Under the pieces are notes generated by a model. It saw only the letters and a program-made list of their open reading frames with translations. It did not search any database and had not been told where the DNA came from. The translations under genes and the position numbers were made by a program. DNA of 64,000 nucleotides from Pseudopyrenochaeta lycopersici (lineage: Eukaryota > Ascomycota > Dothideomycetes > Pleosporales > Pseudopyrenochaetaceae). The stretch covers positions 2,046,001 to 2,110,000 of the forward strand of contig NHZP01000001.1 in assembly GCA_003313425.1 (NCBI GenBank), written 5' to 3'. Positions 21,958 to 34,003 of this stretch are shown here, one piece after another; positions within the stretch are counted from its first letter, which is position 1; every line of letters begins with the position of its first letter.

Positions 21958-22856
21958 AGTTGACCCCTGTCCACGACCTGAGGTCGGAGATTCTGGTTCT
22001 GACCTTGGCCGACTGGTTAAATTGTATACATACAGTTAGTCACTAGTGGGAGTCACGGGTGGTACAGGACTAGATGCTCGAATACATTGCGTAAGTTGAA
22101 GCGAGTGGCTAAGCGCTTCCCGCTGCTATGCTAGGGTTACCGTGGCCAGCCACATAAACTGCTGACTAAGTTGGCATAGAAACGCGGCAAGAATATGAGG
22201 GGTAGTTGCGATATGATTATCAAGTGAACAGGAACGTAGGGATGCGAAGATGTTCAAGCAATAAGTGTAACGAACGTCGAGAAGAATGAGTCTCACGAAG
22301 AAAAGAACCAGGGTATCTATGTATGAATTGTAGATAAATTCTGCCTTCTATTCCCTTCAAAGTGTATCGAAATATAAAGTCGCTACTGAAATGGTATCAT
22401 ATCTACAAGAAAAGGATCAAAGTGTAAGTACAATACAATCGAAGATTGCAAGACCACTCCCCAACAGGCCGATTCGCGGACGAAAAAGACGCGCAGCCCA
22501 TCTGCAGACGGGAGATTAATTGTCCTGCAGCAAAGATGGCTGCTTCTGGCGCCTTGACCTGCAGCAACATGCAGGCAAAGGTACGAAGAAATTCTCGTGC
22601 AACGCTTGGCATGCCAGCATCGACCGAAGTGCGGGTGGCTGCCGCTGTGGTGATGCTTCCACCTCAACGAGCACTGGTTCGGTGTCGAGAGTGAATCATA
22701 GTTTCAGCCCCGCCGCGGAGGGGCTTACGAGGCCGAAACCAAAACTTTCTGAAGAAGCCAACGTGGCTGTTATACCGACGACCTGGATTAGGCGCTGTGT
22801 GAGAGAATGGCGTCAAAGCCGCATGTGATTGGTGATCGGAGTCCGATTTGCAGACT
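21958..22856. other. Intergenic spacer
   Basis: Upstream of the HET gene and downstream of the second BTB gene. No gene-like frame, tRNA or repeat recognised. Confidence 0.45.
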
Positions 22857-24243
22857 TCATGATGCGACGGGGAGGCCACTTGCCATTCGGAAAAGCTCAA
22901 AAGCAAGACCTGGCGTTTCCCTCACAGCGTCCTCCACATCGGGGCGTAGCGAGAGACCAGGATTGGCGCGAAAAGTTTGGATGATAACGTCCCGCAGACC
23001 TCGATCAGTGTGGAAGGTGCTTTCGTAGGCCTCTTGGCACGCCTCGGGGAATTCTGGGCTCTTGAGGTGCAGATGGAGCTCCTGGGCAAACTTCTTGCGT
23101 GAGAGCGCTTTTAGGCCCGCAATGCCGTACCTATGATAGCATGTTAGCAACGGTGATCTGGGGAATGTGGTTCTGCACCATGGCGCTATTGGAAGGAGAG
23201 TGAACCGCGCTGACGCGGTCTGTCTTGAGCGTGCAGCTACACGGCTGATGCGATTACACGCTGATTGGGCGATGAACAGAAAGACAGGAAAAAAAGACAT
23301 GGGCGAGGGACGTGGGATCTGACATGTGGCACGTGCGGCTAGTGAAGTGATTGGCATTGTGCTCATGTTGGTGACGCTCATCGCGGGGTTTGTCGGGGGT
23401 TTTTCGCCGTGTAGCCCAGCGCGACGCAGCCCCTCGAAAAATTGCGCGAGTGGAAATGAAAGGAGTCCGGCAGCCAGGCAAAAGGGGTTTGACGAGAAAG
23501 AAAAAGCGGGGGAAAAAAAAGGTAACAAAAAATGGAACATACTTTTCGGCAAGGGCGTAAACCTTTGCATGTGTGACGAGATGTGCCTTCTCCGTGTCCA
23601 GGGCTGGTTCTGAGTGCACACTCTCGTTGTCCTCGTCCGCGAATTGATCAGCCATCGGGGTGTCGGGGACTTTTGTGGATGCCTCAAAGGGCTGAAACAT
23701 GGGCTCGTCTGCCGGCGGGGTCATGGGCATGGAGTTGTTGGCTGCGAGCGCTTGCGCCAACAGTGGATCCTCAATTAGAGTAAGGTTGAGTTTCTTCGGT
23801 GTTGGACGGGTTGTATAGCGTGACGACTGCGGCAAACCGGGTTGGGCGGAACGTTGTGATGAGCGGCGCGAAAGTGGCTTGTTTAGGTAGTCCAAATGGT
23901 AAAAGTCTGGGTCAATCAATCAGCATGGCGTTGAAAATCAACGTGGTAGCTGTCATGCTTACAGTGTACCATGTGCTCAACTGCTTCAGCGTCATCTTCT
24001 GTGAGGTCGATGACTCTGGTTTCCGCCTCTCGAAAGCCGTCGCGACATGCGCCTTCGAAGAAGGTTGATCGAGTTGCGAGGAGTGCTCGATGTACTGGGT
24101 ATCTTTTGGGTCCGGAAACAATGGTCAGATCTGAGTATTTCCCGCATTCAAATAGTCTAGGACGACTTAGCGGGGGGTTGATGAAGAGAGCAAGCTACTC
24201 ACGAGGCCAGTGCAGACTTGAGTTCAAGAGTTGCAGCGTCCAT
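22857..24243 (-). CDS. BTB/POZ domain protein
   Basis: Exons 24243..24203, 24156..23963, 23906..23543 and 23130..22857, 290 residues. The first joins give an uninterrupted BTB domain: FECGKYSDLTIVSGPKRYPVHRALLATRS, then VIDLTEDDAEAVEHMVHYFYHLDY, the standard fungal BTB pattern. A roughly 90-residue Pro/Met/Ala-rich, probably disordered insert follows, then AKVYALAEKYGIAGLKALSRKKF, the BACK-like helix pair. Intron 3 is 412 bp (GTATGT to TCATAG), far longer than every other intron here; without it the frame runs into homopolymer-rich sequence. Paralogous in layout to the BTB gene at 15934-16960. Confidence 0.85.
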
Positions 24244-26098
24244 TGCGTTGTGAATGTGGAGAAGTGAAATGTGGGTAGTGTTGAGCTAAATTGGGATGAT
24301 CAAGTTGGGATCAAGTGAAATTCGATCAAGTCGGGAGGACGCTTCTTGAATAAAAAGTATGTGAAACGCAGGATCTGCAAAACGAAAACCGAAATTGAAG
24401 AATGACAAGGAAGAGGGTTTTGGCGGTTGGGAGAGAACGCGTAGGGGTGCGTAGGGGTGCGTAGGGGTACGTAGGGATACGTAGGGATACGTAGGGGTCG
24501 GGCGATGATCAGGTAGAGGGCCGCGGATCCGAGGGTATGGTAGGGCTATGGCAAGGATTCCGAAATGGGCGCAGGCAAGCAAGTGTAAGCGGGCGGCGAC
24601 GGATGCAGACAAATGCTGAATGTAGGCCGAAGTGACGTAGTTTTTCTAAGGGGCTGTCTCGGTGTTTATCTCAAATGTTTATGGCCGGGGATGCAAGCAG
24701 AATCCACGTCGAATGCGGGAGGGATGTTCGCCTTCTTGTATGCTTGCAAAGTAGCGGCTGGCGTCAGTTCTGGAAGGGGGCACTCATTTCAGCAACATTG
24801 CATAGGCCCAGTGTCTGGACAAGTCACAGGCCCAGCCCAGCTAGTGGGAGGCTTTTTGGGTGCGCGTCTCGTGGGAAAGCAGGGTAGCGCGATGTCACGC
24901 GCGGGCCAATACACTGTGTGGCTGCATGGGAAAGCTGACTGCGAGTGGACGAAGCGCAAAGAGGGCAAGGAGAAACCAGCGCGAGTCAACTGACCAGAGG
25001 GTGCATGAATTGCTGTTGGCGACACCAAACAGTCGGCGAAACATGGACACCGCGCTCCGAGATGATGAAGAGCGGCGGTTCTCGCAGAGATGATTGTATT
25101 GCGGGCGATGCTGGCATGGATTTCGCCTGCGAGAGTGGCCGTTGCACCACCATGGCATTGTTGCGGCGGGAGGCAGTTCTAGGCCCCGCGTGTCGATCAG
25201 TTCCCGTCTGAGATGTGCTCCAGAACCACCACCAAGCTGTGGAACGGCCTCACCGCGCGCATGCTGTTGTACTTTTTTGCATCGCAACGCTGCCGCATCT
25301 AATTCGTCTCAACAGACGAGGTCTGCAGACAGAGACGTTTGCTGATGCACATGTTTTCAACGGGGTTTTGGCCTGCCTCAGTGCCACCTTTGATTACACG
25401 CTGCAACCCCGCACTTGTAAAAGGATTCAGGCCCAGCAAGATGCTTTGACGCAGGGTGGTGTGGGAAGGTGGGATAGAGTGTGGTAGGGAGAGGCCTGGT
25501 GGCCTAAACACGGGCTGGTGGAAAAGCTGAGAGTTGGGTATGCACTTGCGCCTTCTCCGGCTAGCTGGACTCAACGCCTCACCACGCTTGGTGGCGAAGC
25601 TAAGAGACCAATATCCTTTTCCGCAGCCACATCCAAGCTGATGGAAAAGAAGAAAGAAAGCTAAAAACGCTTCTGGACGGAGAAAAGCGTGCACAAGCAG
25701 CGCTGACGGCAACAAGCGAGGGCTGAGGCTGTATTGTTTTTGGAGGCATCAGCTGGGCATTGTAGCACCTGAAACGGAAGATTGTGCTCTACCCAGTGCA
25801 GTCTTGGCAAGGGAATATGGTGCCTGGCGTTTAGCGGGCTGACATAATTCATAGCCGAGTCAGAGTGACTGGGGTCTGTCGATGCTTCGCGATAGTTGAC
25901 GTCGGCCGCTGGTGGAGATTCTACAACCAAAATCGCCGCCACCCAGTCTCGACTCGACGCGCTTTCTCATACGCTGCCTGGTGAAGCTGTTGATCCTCCC
26001 AGTCTTCATGTGCACGCCTCTCTTGTAGCGCGCTTCTCACCTCCACCCCTCTACCCCTCCACCGCCTGTTCACCAAGCAGCCCCGCGCAGCCCGAACC
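24244..26098. other. Long divergent spacer (BTB gene / DOA1)
   Basis: 1.85 kb between two divergent starts. It holds six tandem decamers at 24441-24500. The many short frames on both strands have no domain or consistent splice signals. The last 150 bp before 26099 are CT-rich, as expected of a fungal core promoter. Confidence 0.45.
24441..24500 (+). repeat. Six tandem decamers GTAGGGGTGC
   Basis: Consecutive units: GTAGGGGTGC twice, GTAGGGGTAC, GTAGGGATAC twice, GTAGGGGTCG. They lie 198-257 bp upstream of the BTB start at 24243. Period and copies were read directly. Confidence 0.9.
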
Positions 26099-28467
26099 AT
26101 GGGTGAATTCAAGCTCTCAGCCACGCTGCGCGGTCATGAAGACGACGTACGTGGATTCTCTAACCTGATTGAGAGCCTTTCAACCGCAACAACTAACGCT
26201 GTGATTAGGTGCGAAGCGTGGCATTTCCCTCCTCCACCGCAGTCGTGTCCGCATCGAGAGACTTTACAGTTCGAACATGGGCCCAGCAGTCGTCGAAGCC
26301 GCCAGTATGGGACAGCACGATAAAAACGCATGGCAAAGAGTTTGTCAACTCCCTCGCCATCGTGCCGCCCTCGGCCGAATACCCCGAGGGCCTCATCGTC
26401 TCCGGGGGCAAGGACCAGATCATCGACGTACGCCAGCCGAGCAAGAGCCTCGACGACGATGCAGAGGCGCTTCTCATAGGACACGGCAACAATGTGTGCG
26501 CACTGCATGTCAGCGAGCATGGCAAGTACATTGTCAGTGGCAGCTGGGACCAGGAGGCCCGGTTATGGCAGGTGGGCAGGTGGGGCGAATCGACGGTCCT
26601 CAAGGGCCACACCGCGTCCGTCTGGGCCGTACTTGCCTACGACGACAAGACCATCATCACAGGCTGCGCCGACAAGCAAATCCGCATATTCCAGCCTTCA
26701 GGCACCGCCGTGCGGTCCATACAGGCGCCAGAGGTTGTGCGAGCACTCTGCCGCTTACCCCAGAACCACCCCTCGGGCGCACACTTCGCCTCGGCAGGCA
26801 ACGATGCCGTCATCAGGCTGTGGACGCTCAATGGCCAGCAGGTCGCTGAGCTCCACGGCCACGAGAATTTCATCTACTCTCTCGCAGTCCTCCCGAATGG
26901 AGGCTTGGTGAGCGCTGGCGAGGATCGAACAGTGCGGATATGGGAGAACAACCAGTGCGTGCAGACCATCACCCACCCTGCCATCTCTGTCTGGGCCGTT
27001 GCAGTCTGCGCAGAGAATGGGGACATTGCAACAGGCGCGAGTGACAAGCTTGTTCGCATCTTCACCCGCGACCAAGAACGCTATGCTGCTGCTGCAGAGA
27101 TTGAGCAATTCAACGACGATGTCAAGGGATCTGCAATACCGCAACAGACCATGGGCGACATCAACAAGGAGAGGCTCCCCGGGCCCGAGTTCCTCACCCA
27201 GCGATCTGGCACAAAGGAAGGCCAGGTGCAGATGATCCTCGAGGCCAACGGCAATGTTTCGGCCTATCAGTGGTCAGGTGCCGCCAGCCAATGGGTCAAC
27301 GTGGGCACTGTAGTAGACTCAGCGGGAAGTGGAGGCCGAAAGGTCTCGCACAATGGCAAAGAGTACGACTACGTCTTCGATGTTGATATTGAAGATGGCA
27401 AGCCCCCTCTCAAGCTGGCCTACAACCTCAACCAGAATCAGTATGAAGCAGCACGAAAGTTCATCGAGGATAACAAACTTCCCATGACCTATCTGGACCA
27501 AGTCGCAAATTTCATCGTGCAGAACACACAGGGCGCAACACTAGGCCAGAGTAGCGCCCAAGGTTCCGATCCATGGGGTACAGACGCACGGTATCGGCCT
27601 GGTGATGCGAATCAGACTGTTTCTCAGCCGCCTCCTGCTCCCCCAGCGGCAAAGATTCTCCCCCAAAAGGAGTATCTGCCGATTGCATCTGGAAATCACA
27701 AGGTCATTTTTAAGAAACTACAAGAATTCAATCAGGCCTTGGTCAGTGACGGGCAAAAGGGCGTCTCGCTGAACCCGCCAGATATTGAGCAGCTGAGCGC
27801 GACCGTCGTTGCGCTTGAGAAGGGTGATGGCAAAAGTATTGACATTTCGGGTGTCGAGTTACTCGTCAAGGCCGCAACACAATGGCCGGCAGATAAGCGA
27901 CTCCCTGCGCTAGACCTCCTACGCCTGGTGCTCGCCTTCGAAGAGCCAGCTGCATACCTCGTATCGCCTGACCAAAACTTACTATCAGCCCTGGCTGACT
28001 CCGGCGTCTTCGCCAGCTCCTCCCCACCAAACAACACTATGATGGCCATCCGGTGTCTCAGCAACCTATTCCAAACAACCAAAGGCCGGCTGCTGGCAAG
28101 TACCGAATTCGACAATATCCACCCACTCGTAGCACCCTTCATCACCTCGGCAAACCGCAATTTGATCATCGCGCTCACGACGCTGTATATCAACTACTCG
28201 GTCCTGCTCACATCAGAGAACAATGCAGACAGGGCCTTGTCGCTCCTCGATGATCTGTCAAAGATCCTCACCTCTGCTACCGACTCCGAGGCTGTCTACC
28301 GTGCGCTTGTCGCTACCGGTACACTCCTGTGCCTGGGCCCCGACTTCTGCGAGGCTGGTAGAGACATCCTACAGATAGGTGACGCAGTTAAGCGCGCGGA
28401 AGAGAAGGTCAAAGAACCAAGGATCAAGAACGTCATTGCCGAGATCCGAGTGAAGCTGCAAGGCTGA
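26099..28467 (+). CDS. DOA1: Doa1/Ufd3/Lub1 (PLAA) ubiquitin-binding Cdc48 cofactor
   Basis: Exons 26099..26146 and 26209..28467, 768 residues. The intron (GTACGT, CTAAC branch, GATTAG) splits the first WD40 blade, joining GHEDD to VRSVAF. Seven WD40 repeats fill residues 1-300 (GSWDQEARLWQVG, GCADKQIRIF, SAGEDRTVRIWEN, GASDKLVRIFTRD). A PFU ubiquitin-binding domain covers about 340-440 (YDYVFDVDIEDGKPPLKLAYN, NPYEAA-like QNQYEAARKFIEDN). A PUL armadillo domain that binds Cdc48/p97 fills about 490-768. The protein maintains free ubiquitin and serves in ubiquitin-dependent sorting and mitochondrial-associated degradation. Full length and intact, a housekeeping anchor in an accessory-rich window. 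Confidence 0.95.
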
Positions 28468-30134
28468 GTGAGACTTGCTCCTATCGGGTTCCGAACTTGT
28501 CGAATCCGGTTTGAACGCATCCAAAGGAGCAACTCGGCAATCGCGATATGGTCGGTGCGGAAATGGCTTGTTCGAAACGGTCATGCGCGCACGTTGGACG
28601 GATAAGCACGGGATTGTATCATACATGGGTCCTTTTTCTTGGGATAGATGAAGCGGATAGGATGACATGGCATCAGCGTGGCATTGCAAGCAAGCGACAG
28701 CATCATTACCGAGTAGATTCAAACTCGATGAGCATCATCAGTCAATCATCACACACATCGCAAAGCAATGTCTATTTCTCAGCATTCGTCACCAGCCTAC
28801 ATTCTAGATTGTGTACGCGGCCCCCAAAGCTGACGTTTCCTGTGCAACCGCTCCCCGCATCCATAACAAAGCAATCAAAACCCCCTCCCCCGATAGTCTC
28901 GCACAAAACACTCTCTCACATAGTACTTTGCAGCATGCACTCTGCCGGGCAACGTAATTGCCAATGAATGCACCTATACCGACACAACGGCTTTATGGTC
29001 AATGGTTCTTGCCCATGCTTCCATGAGAGAGCTCGGTCCACAACTCTTTCTCGACGACATCCGTGTTCTTTTATTGAACCAGCTTGCTTGTTATACCTTC
29101 CCGTCTGTCAAGTATCTCCTCCTCTTCCTCCTCTTTCCCTGCAATATCAGCAACCCCCGACCACCCTCATCGGCGCCCCTGCCTTGCACGCAGGCTATTG
29201 CGACGCCTTGGTCGTGATAGGTTGCACCGCCTCGACCCTAATTGCATCGACACTATTCCCTCGTCATGGAACGACGTTGCTTACGTAGTACACATATTCC
29301 ACTTCCCTTAACTTGCATCACCTAGATTCGCAACACGCCCTTTCCCTTTCACGTACCCCCACCTCATGCAGCATTGCCTTACTCTAAGTCCTCAACTACT
29401 GCTCCCCACTTCTTCACCACCGCAGCAGCCCGCTCGTAGTCCCGCTCCCCCGGGCGCCCCACGCTTGACCGCCATGACGCGTGATCGTCCACGCGGTCGT
29501 TGGGCTACGTTCCTCGTCGGCGTGTCGGCGCGCGGAAACGCCGACTTGTTGCTGCGAGTGCGAAAGTGGTTTGCCTGCCAAGGTGTATTGCGTGGCGGCG
29601 AAGCGCATGGCGTGGAGCGGTGTAGTGATGTTCAGGAGATCGGTGCATTTGTTGTGGAGACTCGAGGGTGCGTTGTTGGCGGGCGGTTGGATGGGCTAAG
29701 ACGGGGTGGCGCTTGGTTGGATTGGGTATGGGAGGTTTGTGGGGAGGGAAGGTGGTGCCGAGGTATGGCTAGTTGTTGGGGTTTCAACTAACCTTGTTAC
29801 TGAAGGAGATTGTTTGTTCTGATGCGATTGCGATGGTCCATGTTCTGCTGTGCTGCTAATGAGCGTACGTGCGAGGCTTGTGAGTGAAGAGGGAATTGCG
29901 GAATACATCAGTGTATAGAGTTGCTGACGTCAAGACGGCGATGTGATCATGGAGGCATCATGGTTATTCTATTGAAGGAAAGCGGTTCGAGCTTCAATAT
30001 TGCAAAGAATATCTCTTTCATCCATTATACCTCTCGTGTACTCCGTCACAATATCTCAGTAAAATAGCCTGTCAAGAATTGTAATTGAGCAATTGAAGTT
30101 TACCAACATATTATCACCTGCCCGCAAAGCCAAC
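28468..30134. other. Intergenic spacer, no gene recognised
   Basis: 1.67 kb with several 70-140-codon open frames on both strands that overlap each other and read as low-complexity Pro/Ser/Leu-rich sequence. None shows a domain. T/C-rich stretches at 29130-29160 are present. Confidence 0.45.
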
Positions 30135-30663
30135 ATGTCGATGAAGAACGAGCAAGGCTCAATGGACGTCAAACAGAAGAACGGTTCGTCTACCACCAAT
30201 CCCCTACCATTCCAACCTCTGACACCTAGTCGTAAAACCAGTCCTCAACGCCCCCCTCCACAAACACTCCTCCGAACCTACCGCACCAGACAACCTCCCC
30301 ACCACCCTCCACGCCGGGACCTGCACACCCTCCAACCCCATCGCCGCAACCCTAACCAACGCCTTCCTTGACTTCACCGCCGCCAGCGGTACTGATCTGC
30401 GCAAATCCGGCGTCGGGCCAGGATCCCGCTTCTGCATGCAGGCCAGCCAGTGGAAGAGCGCGCTGGACAAGGGGATCGCCGATGTGCCCCGCGTGAAACT
30501 GGAGAGCAGCCATGAGGCCGCGTTGAAGAGTGTGGATTTGGATACGCTGAGGAAGTTTGCGGCGGCGCCGGATATTGGGAAGGGGGTTGTGTTGCCGAAG
30601 GAGGGGGGTGAGAGCTGGGCGAGGGAGAGTAGGGAGATTGGGGGGAAGGAGCCGAGGGCGTGA
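30135..30663 (+). CDS. DUF2237-like protein
   Basis: Exons 30135..30183 and 30230..30663, 160 residues; the 46-bp intron starts GTTCGT, has a CTGAC branch and ends CTAG, and the join gives NVVKPVLNAPL. The pattern follows the DUF2237 family: N-V-L-x-x-P-L near the start, TNAFLDFTAASGTDL, then GPGSRFCMQASQWKSALDKG, VKLESSHEAALKSVDLDTL. Bacterial and plant members have the Cys-rich form (GDRWCLCAxRW); here most of those cysteines are replaced, leaving two. Biochemical function unknown. The extreme C-terminus (about 35 residues) is Gly/Glu-rich. Confidence 0.7.
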
Positions 30664-31852
30664 TTTGGGGGGAAGGAGAGATGGAGGAGAAGGTGCGGGG
30701 TGGGAGTATGGATTTAGCTTTTGTAGATAATTGATCTTATTGGTAATCATATTTGGTTTAATTTTGTGGTATGGAAAATCGATCGAAAAGAGGCTAGATA
30801 TGGATTCTGGAGAGCTTAACATGTATTAGACTGTTCAATTGAGAACTTTAAATAACTATAGAGTACAAAAACCTCATGAAAAGACCAGATCAACTTTTCA
30901 CGATCAACAAGAACGTCCAGACCAAGGGCCAGCAGACCTGGCGAGATGCTGATGGCACGACAGAAGAGGAGAAGTAGAGGGTTGCTGGACACAGGGCTGC
31001 GTTCATGAAGCGTTGGACTCAGGTATGTCTTGCCTCAAAGGCTCGAGACGCTTCGAAGAATAGACTCTGTCGAAGCCTTTAACGAGTCTTTACAAAACTG
31101 ATTTAAGCAGCTTGTTTACCCGAAGAGACCCTAGAGTTTCAACTTAAGTTGGACGAATTGCTTAAAGACCACAGTTACCAGCAAGAGTTTTGCAGATACC
31201 TGCATGAGAACCAATACTTGACGCGCACTCGACTGGCGTCCCAGCACGAGCTTGCAGAGGCATACCAAGCAGATGGGCAGGTCAAGAAGTGGCGCTGCTG
31301 GAACAAGTCGTCACAGTGTAGGCTCGAGTTCTCCATGATCACCCTTCGCGGCTGGTTTCGATAAATGTACTCCAGACTTGTAAATATCGATATCAACACT
31401 CAAAATATTATTGGATGGATACCCACACCTAGAATTCTGCCAAGATATCATCGACTTTCGAGACCACGGTGTCACTAGGGCTGCTCAGCGGCAGTGGGCG
31501 CTGCGCGCCTGAGTACTGGCGAATCGGACGGCGTCTCAAGTGTACGTTTGCGTGCGACAAATCGCGTTAATTCCAAAAGTTGGAATTCTCGCTGTTGCCG
31601 TATTCCGCATGTCCCCATTCAAACCTTAAGTGCTTTATCTTACCAATTTTAGATTAGCGTCGATGCTCAGGCTGAGATCCTGACCAGTGCGTCGCAGGCT
31701 GAAGTTTCTTGTCCACGATGGGATTGCACAGCCCCAGCCCTCCAGTCTGCTCAGCCTGACTTCAAGTTTGAACCTTTTTCTCCTCTCCCACTTCATGACT
31801 GAGTGTTGCCAACACTTGTCCGCCTTGGCCGTCTGTTTTCAACTTCTCTGAA
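30664..31852. other. Spacer containing a decayed gene
   Basis: Between the DUF2237-like gene and the second HET gene. The 30876-31364 part holds the relic described separately; 31370-31852 holds the HET promoter and shows no other gene. Confidence 0.5.
30876..31364 (+). pseudogene. Decayed unidentified gene
   Basis: A protein-like frame starts at the ATG at 30876 (MKRPDQLFTINKNVQTKG), is broken by TAG at 30975-30977, resumes as RVAGHRAAFMKRWTQ, and reaches an intron-like GTATGT...TTTAAGCAG (about 31024-31109). After it the coding frame is shifted: TLEFQLKLDELLKDHSY and KWRCWNKSSQ run to a stop at 31364. Charged, helix-like composition on both sides of the breaks suggests one former gene. No family recognised. 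A real but differently spliced gene is possible. Confidence 0.4.
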
Positions 31853-34003
31853 ATGGAGACTGACTTAGCGCCTCAGACGTCAAAACATTTCTGTGGACTG
31901 CGCTGTCAATGTATTGCTGCGAAATGTTACATTTGTTTCCGTTTAGATTGGCAGCTGTTGGACGGATACGACAACGGTCCCATGAAGTCCCGGAAAAGAG
32001 TCAGGTTTGAGACAACTCGATCAACTCTTAAAAAGTCTGCTGACCTGGGATGTAAAATGTGCCAATGGCTGTCTGTGATTATCAATTATGTATTAGAAGG
32101 CCAAAAAGGCATAGATATAACAGAAGTTGTTATATACGGATTTAGGACCAAAAGCCCACCACCATACATCCGAGAGGCCAAAGACATTACAACAGAGGGT
32201 TGGACTACCATCGATCTTGTTTCATACGCTCCGTACGAGAGAGATGGCATTATAATACAACAAAAAGATGCGTTGGACTTACCGCATGACCTTGAACTGG
32301 AAAACTTCGCGGAATTAACGAGGAACTGGATTGAAACTTGCGTTCGAGACCACCCCTTCTGCTATCTTCCATCAGATATCTCTCTCCCAGCTAGAGTTCT
32401 TGACGTCGGTGATCCCGGGAATACGGCAGTGAACCTGATCGAAACGAATGGCGTATTGGGAAAGTATATAGCCTTAAGTCATTGTTGGGGTAGAGATGGA
32501 GGCATACTAACGACGACGATGGCAAACATGGAATATCGAAAACAAGGCATCGAATGGACAAGCTTTCCACAGACCTTTCGCGACGCAATTATGATCACTC
32601 AAAGTCTTAGGGTCCGATATCTTTGGATCGATTCATTGTGCATTGTGCAGGATGACCTACAAGACTGGGAGTCCGAATCAGCTAAGATGGGAGAAATTTA
32701 TACGAACTCATTCCTCACCATTGCTGCAACACATGCGGCGAACAGTTCGGGAGGGTTGTTCCCTGCAAGATGCACAAGCTATAAGGGCCATTATCGAAAT
32801 AGCAACCTGCCAATCGGACCCGTGGAAGTCAGAAAGAGAACAACGAGAGAGAGGACAAAGAAAATAGTTCCAAGTTTTCTCTCAGACGGCCATTGCAATT
32901 TCGCTGGTGTTAGCGAACAGTACTTTCGAGAAAATTCCGATACTTCGCCTCTGTTTACTCGAGCATGGGCTTTCCAAGAACGCCTTCTGGCTACACGGAC
33001 AGTCCACGTGCACGCCGAGGAGCTCTTCTGGGAGTGCAAATCATGCAACAGATGCGAATGCGGTGGATTAGATAACAACAAATTGTGGAAAGCATCGCAT
33101 AGTAGAGACGCCTTTGTTGACCTGGCGCTTGCCCCTCCTGGACTCAAAGGGTTATATGCTCAAGTCTGTTCTGGCAGCAAGTCAATGCAGGAGAACGCGG
33201 ACTTCTGGCTGGAAATTATATCCCAGTTCTCTGCAATGAGGCTGACACATGAATCAGACAGATTAACGGCTTTGTCCGGTCTAGCTGCTAATATGTCCAA
33301 GGTGCTTGACAGTCAATATTTCGCGGGGCTCTGGGCATTTGATTTTACGAGAGGTCTGCTCTGGCGCAGAGTTGACAATACCGATCCCATTCGCGCAGAG
33401 TACGTCAAACCAGAAGCAACACCACTCTCTCTGAAAACATCAGCCGGATTAAGGAGCGACAACGCTATCCCAACATGGTCATGGGCGCATCTGCCCCTGC
33501 CAGAAGGTCAAGCTGCGAGATATGAAAACAACCACCAAAACTTTCTCCGTATTCACTACCACGACGATCCGAACATCAAGGTCGTCTCCATTACTTGTGT
33601 ACCAAGCGGAAAGAATGCCTTTGGATCTGTGCAGCGTGGCCTCCTCACGATTTGCGGTTCTTTCATCTCAGGAACCTGCAAATTCGTCAAAAGAGGTCAA
33701 AAGGCGAATAGGAGAACAGTACTGGCGTTCGACAAGTCTGAAAACGCAGAGATTTTATGGGATGACCCTGCCTTGGAGCATACACCTAATGCAGTTGAAG
33801 GAGAGACTATCTATGCGCTTTTGATTGGTTCGGTTGACGATCTTTGGATCTCCGAACGCAAGATGCAGCGCATACAGCAAGGTTTGGCGCTGAAGAAGTC
33901 GAAGAGGGTTCCTGATGCTTATGAACGTATTGGTGTTCTGGTTGTTGATTCAGATGAGGAAGCTTTTGTGAATGCAGCTATTGCCACTGTCGACATTGTG
34001 TAG
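31853..34003 (+). CDS. HET-domain protein (716 aa)
   Basis: Single exon. An N-terminal Cys-rich segment (FCGLRCQCIAAKCYIC, then LGCKMCQWL) precedes the HET domain, which starts near residue 200 with YIALSHCWG and has YLWIDSLCIVQDD at about 257, followed by SEESAKMGEIYTNSFLTIAATHA-like sequence, RAWAFQERLLATRTVH, and NAIPTWSWAHLPLP. These are the standard HET landmarks. It belongs to the heterokaryon-incompatibility superfamily and is only distantly like the HET protein at 19180-21957. Single-exon structure and relics on both sides fit a fast-evolving accessory locus. Confidence 0.88.
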   Translation: METDLAPQTSKHFCGLRCQCIAAKCYICFRLDWQLLDGYDNGPMKSRKRVRFETTRSTLKKSADLGCKMCQWLSVIINYVLEGQKGIDITEVVIYGFRTKSPPPYIREAKDITTEGWTTIDLVSYAPYERDGIIIQQKDALDLPHDLELENFAELTRNWIETCVRDHPFCYLPSDISLPARVLDVGDPGNTAVNLIETNGVLGKYIALSHCWGRDGGILTTTMANMEYRKQGIEWTSFPQTFRDAIMITQSLRVRYLWIDSLCIVQDDLQDWESESAKMGEIYTNSFLTIAATHAANSSGGLFPARCTSYKGHYRNSNLPIGPVEVRKRTTRERTKKIVPSFLSDGHCNFAGVSEQYFRENSDTSPLFTRAWAFQERLLATRTVHVHAEELFWECKSCNRCECGGLDNNKLWKASHSRDAFVDLALAPPGLKGLYAQVCSGSKSMQENADFWLEIISQFSAMRLTHESDRLTALSGLAANMSKVLDSQYFAGLWAFDFTRGLLWRRVDNTDPIRAEYVKPEATPLSLKTSAGLRSDNAIPTWSWAHLPLPEGQAARYENNHQNFLRIHYHDDPNIKVVSITCVPSGKNAFGSVQRGLLTICGSFISGTCKFVKRGQKANRRTVLAFDKSENAEILWDDPALEHTPNAVEGETIYALLIGSVDDLWISERKMQRIQQGLALKKSKRVPDAYERIGVLVVDSDEEAFVNAAIATVDIV

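Noticed and set aside
29366..29791. 141-codon frame between DOA1 and the DUF2237-like gene
   Set aside because: Changes character from Pro/Ser-rich to Gly/Trp-rich along its length and overlaps other frames; reads as chance.
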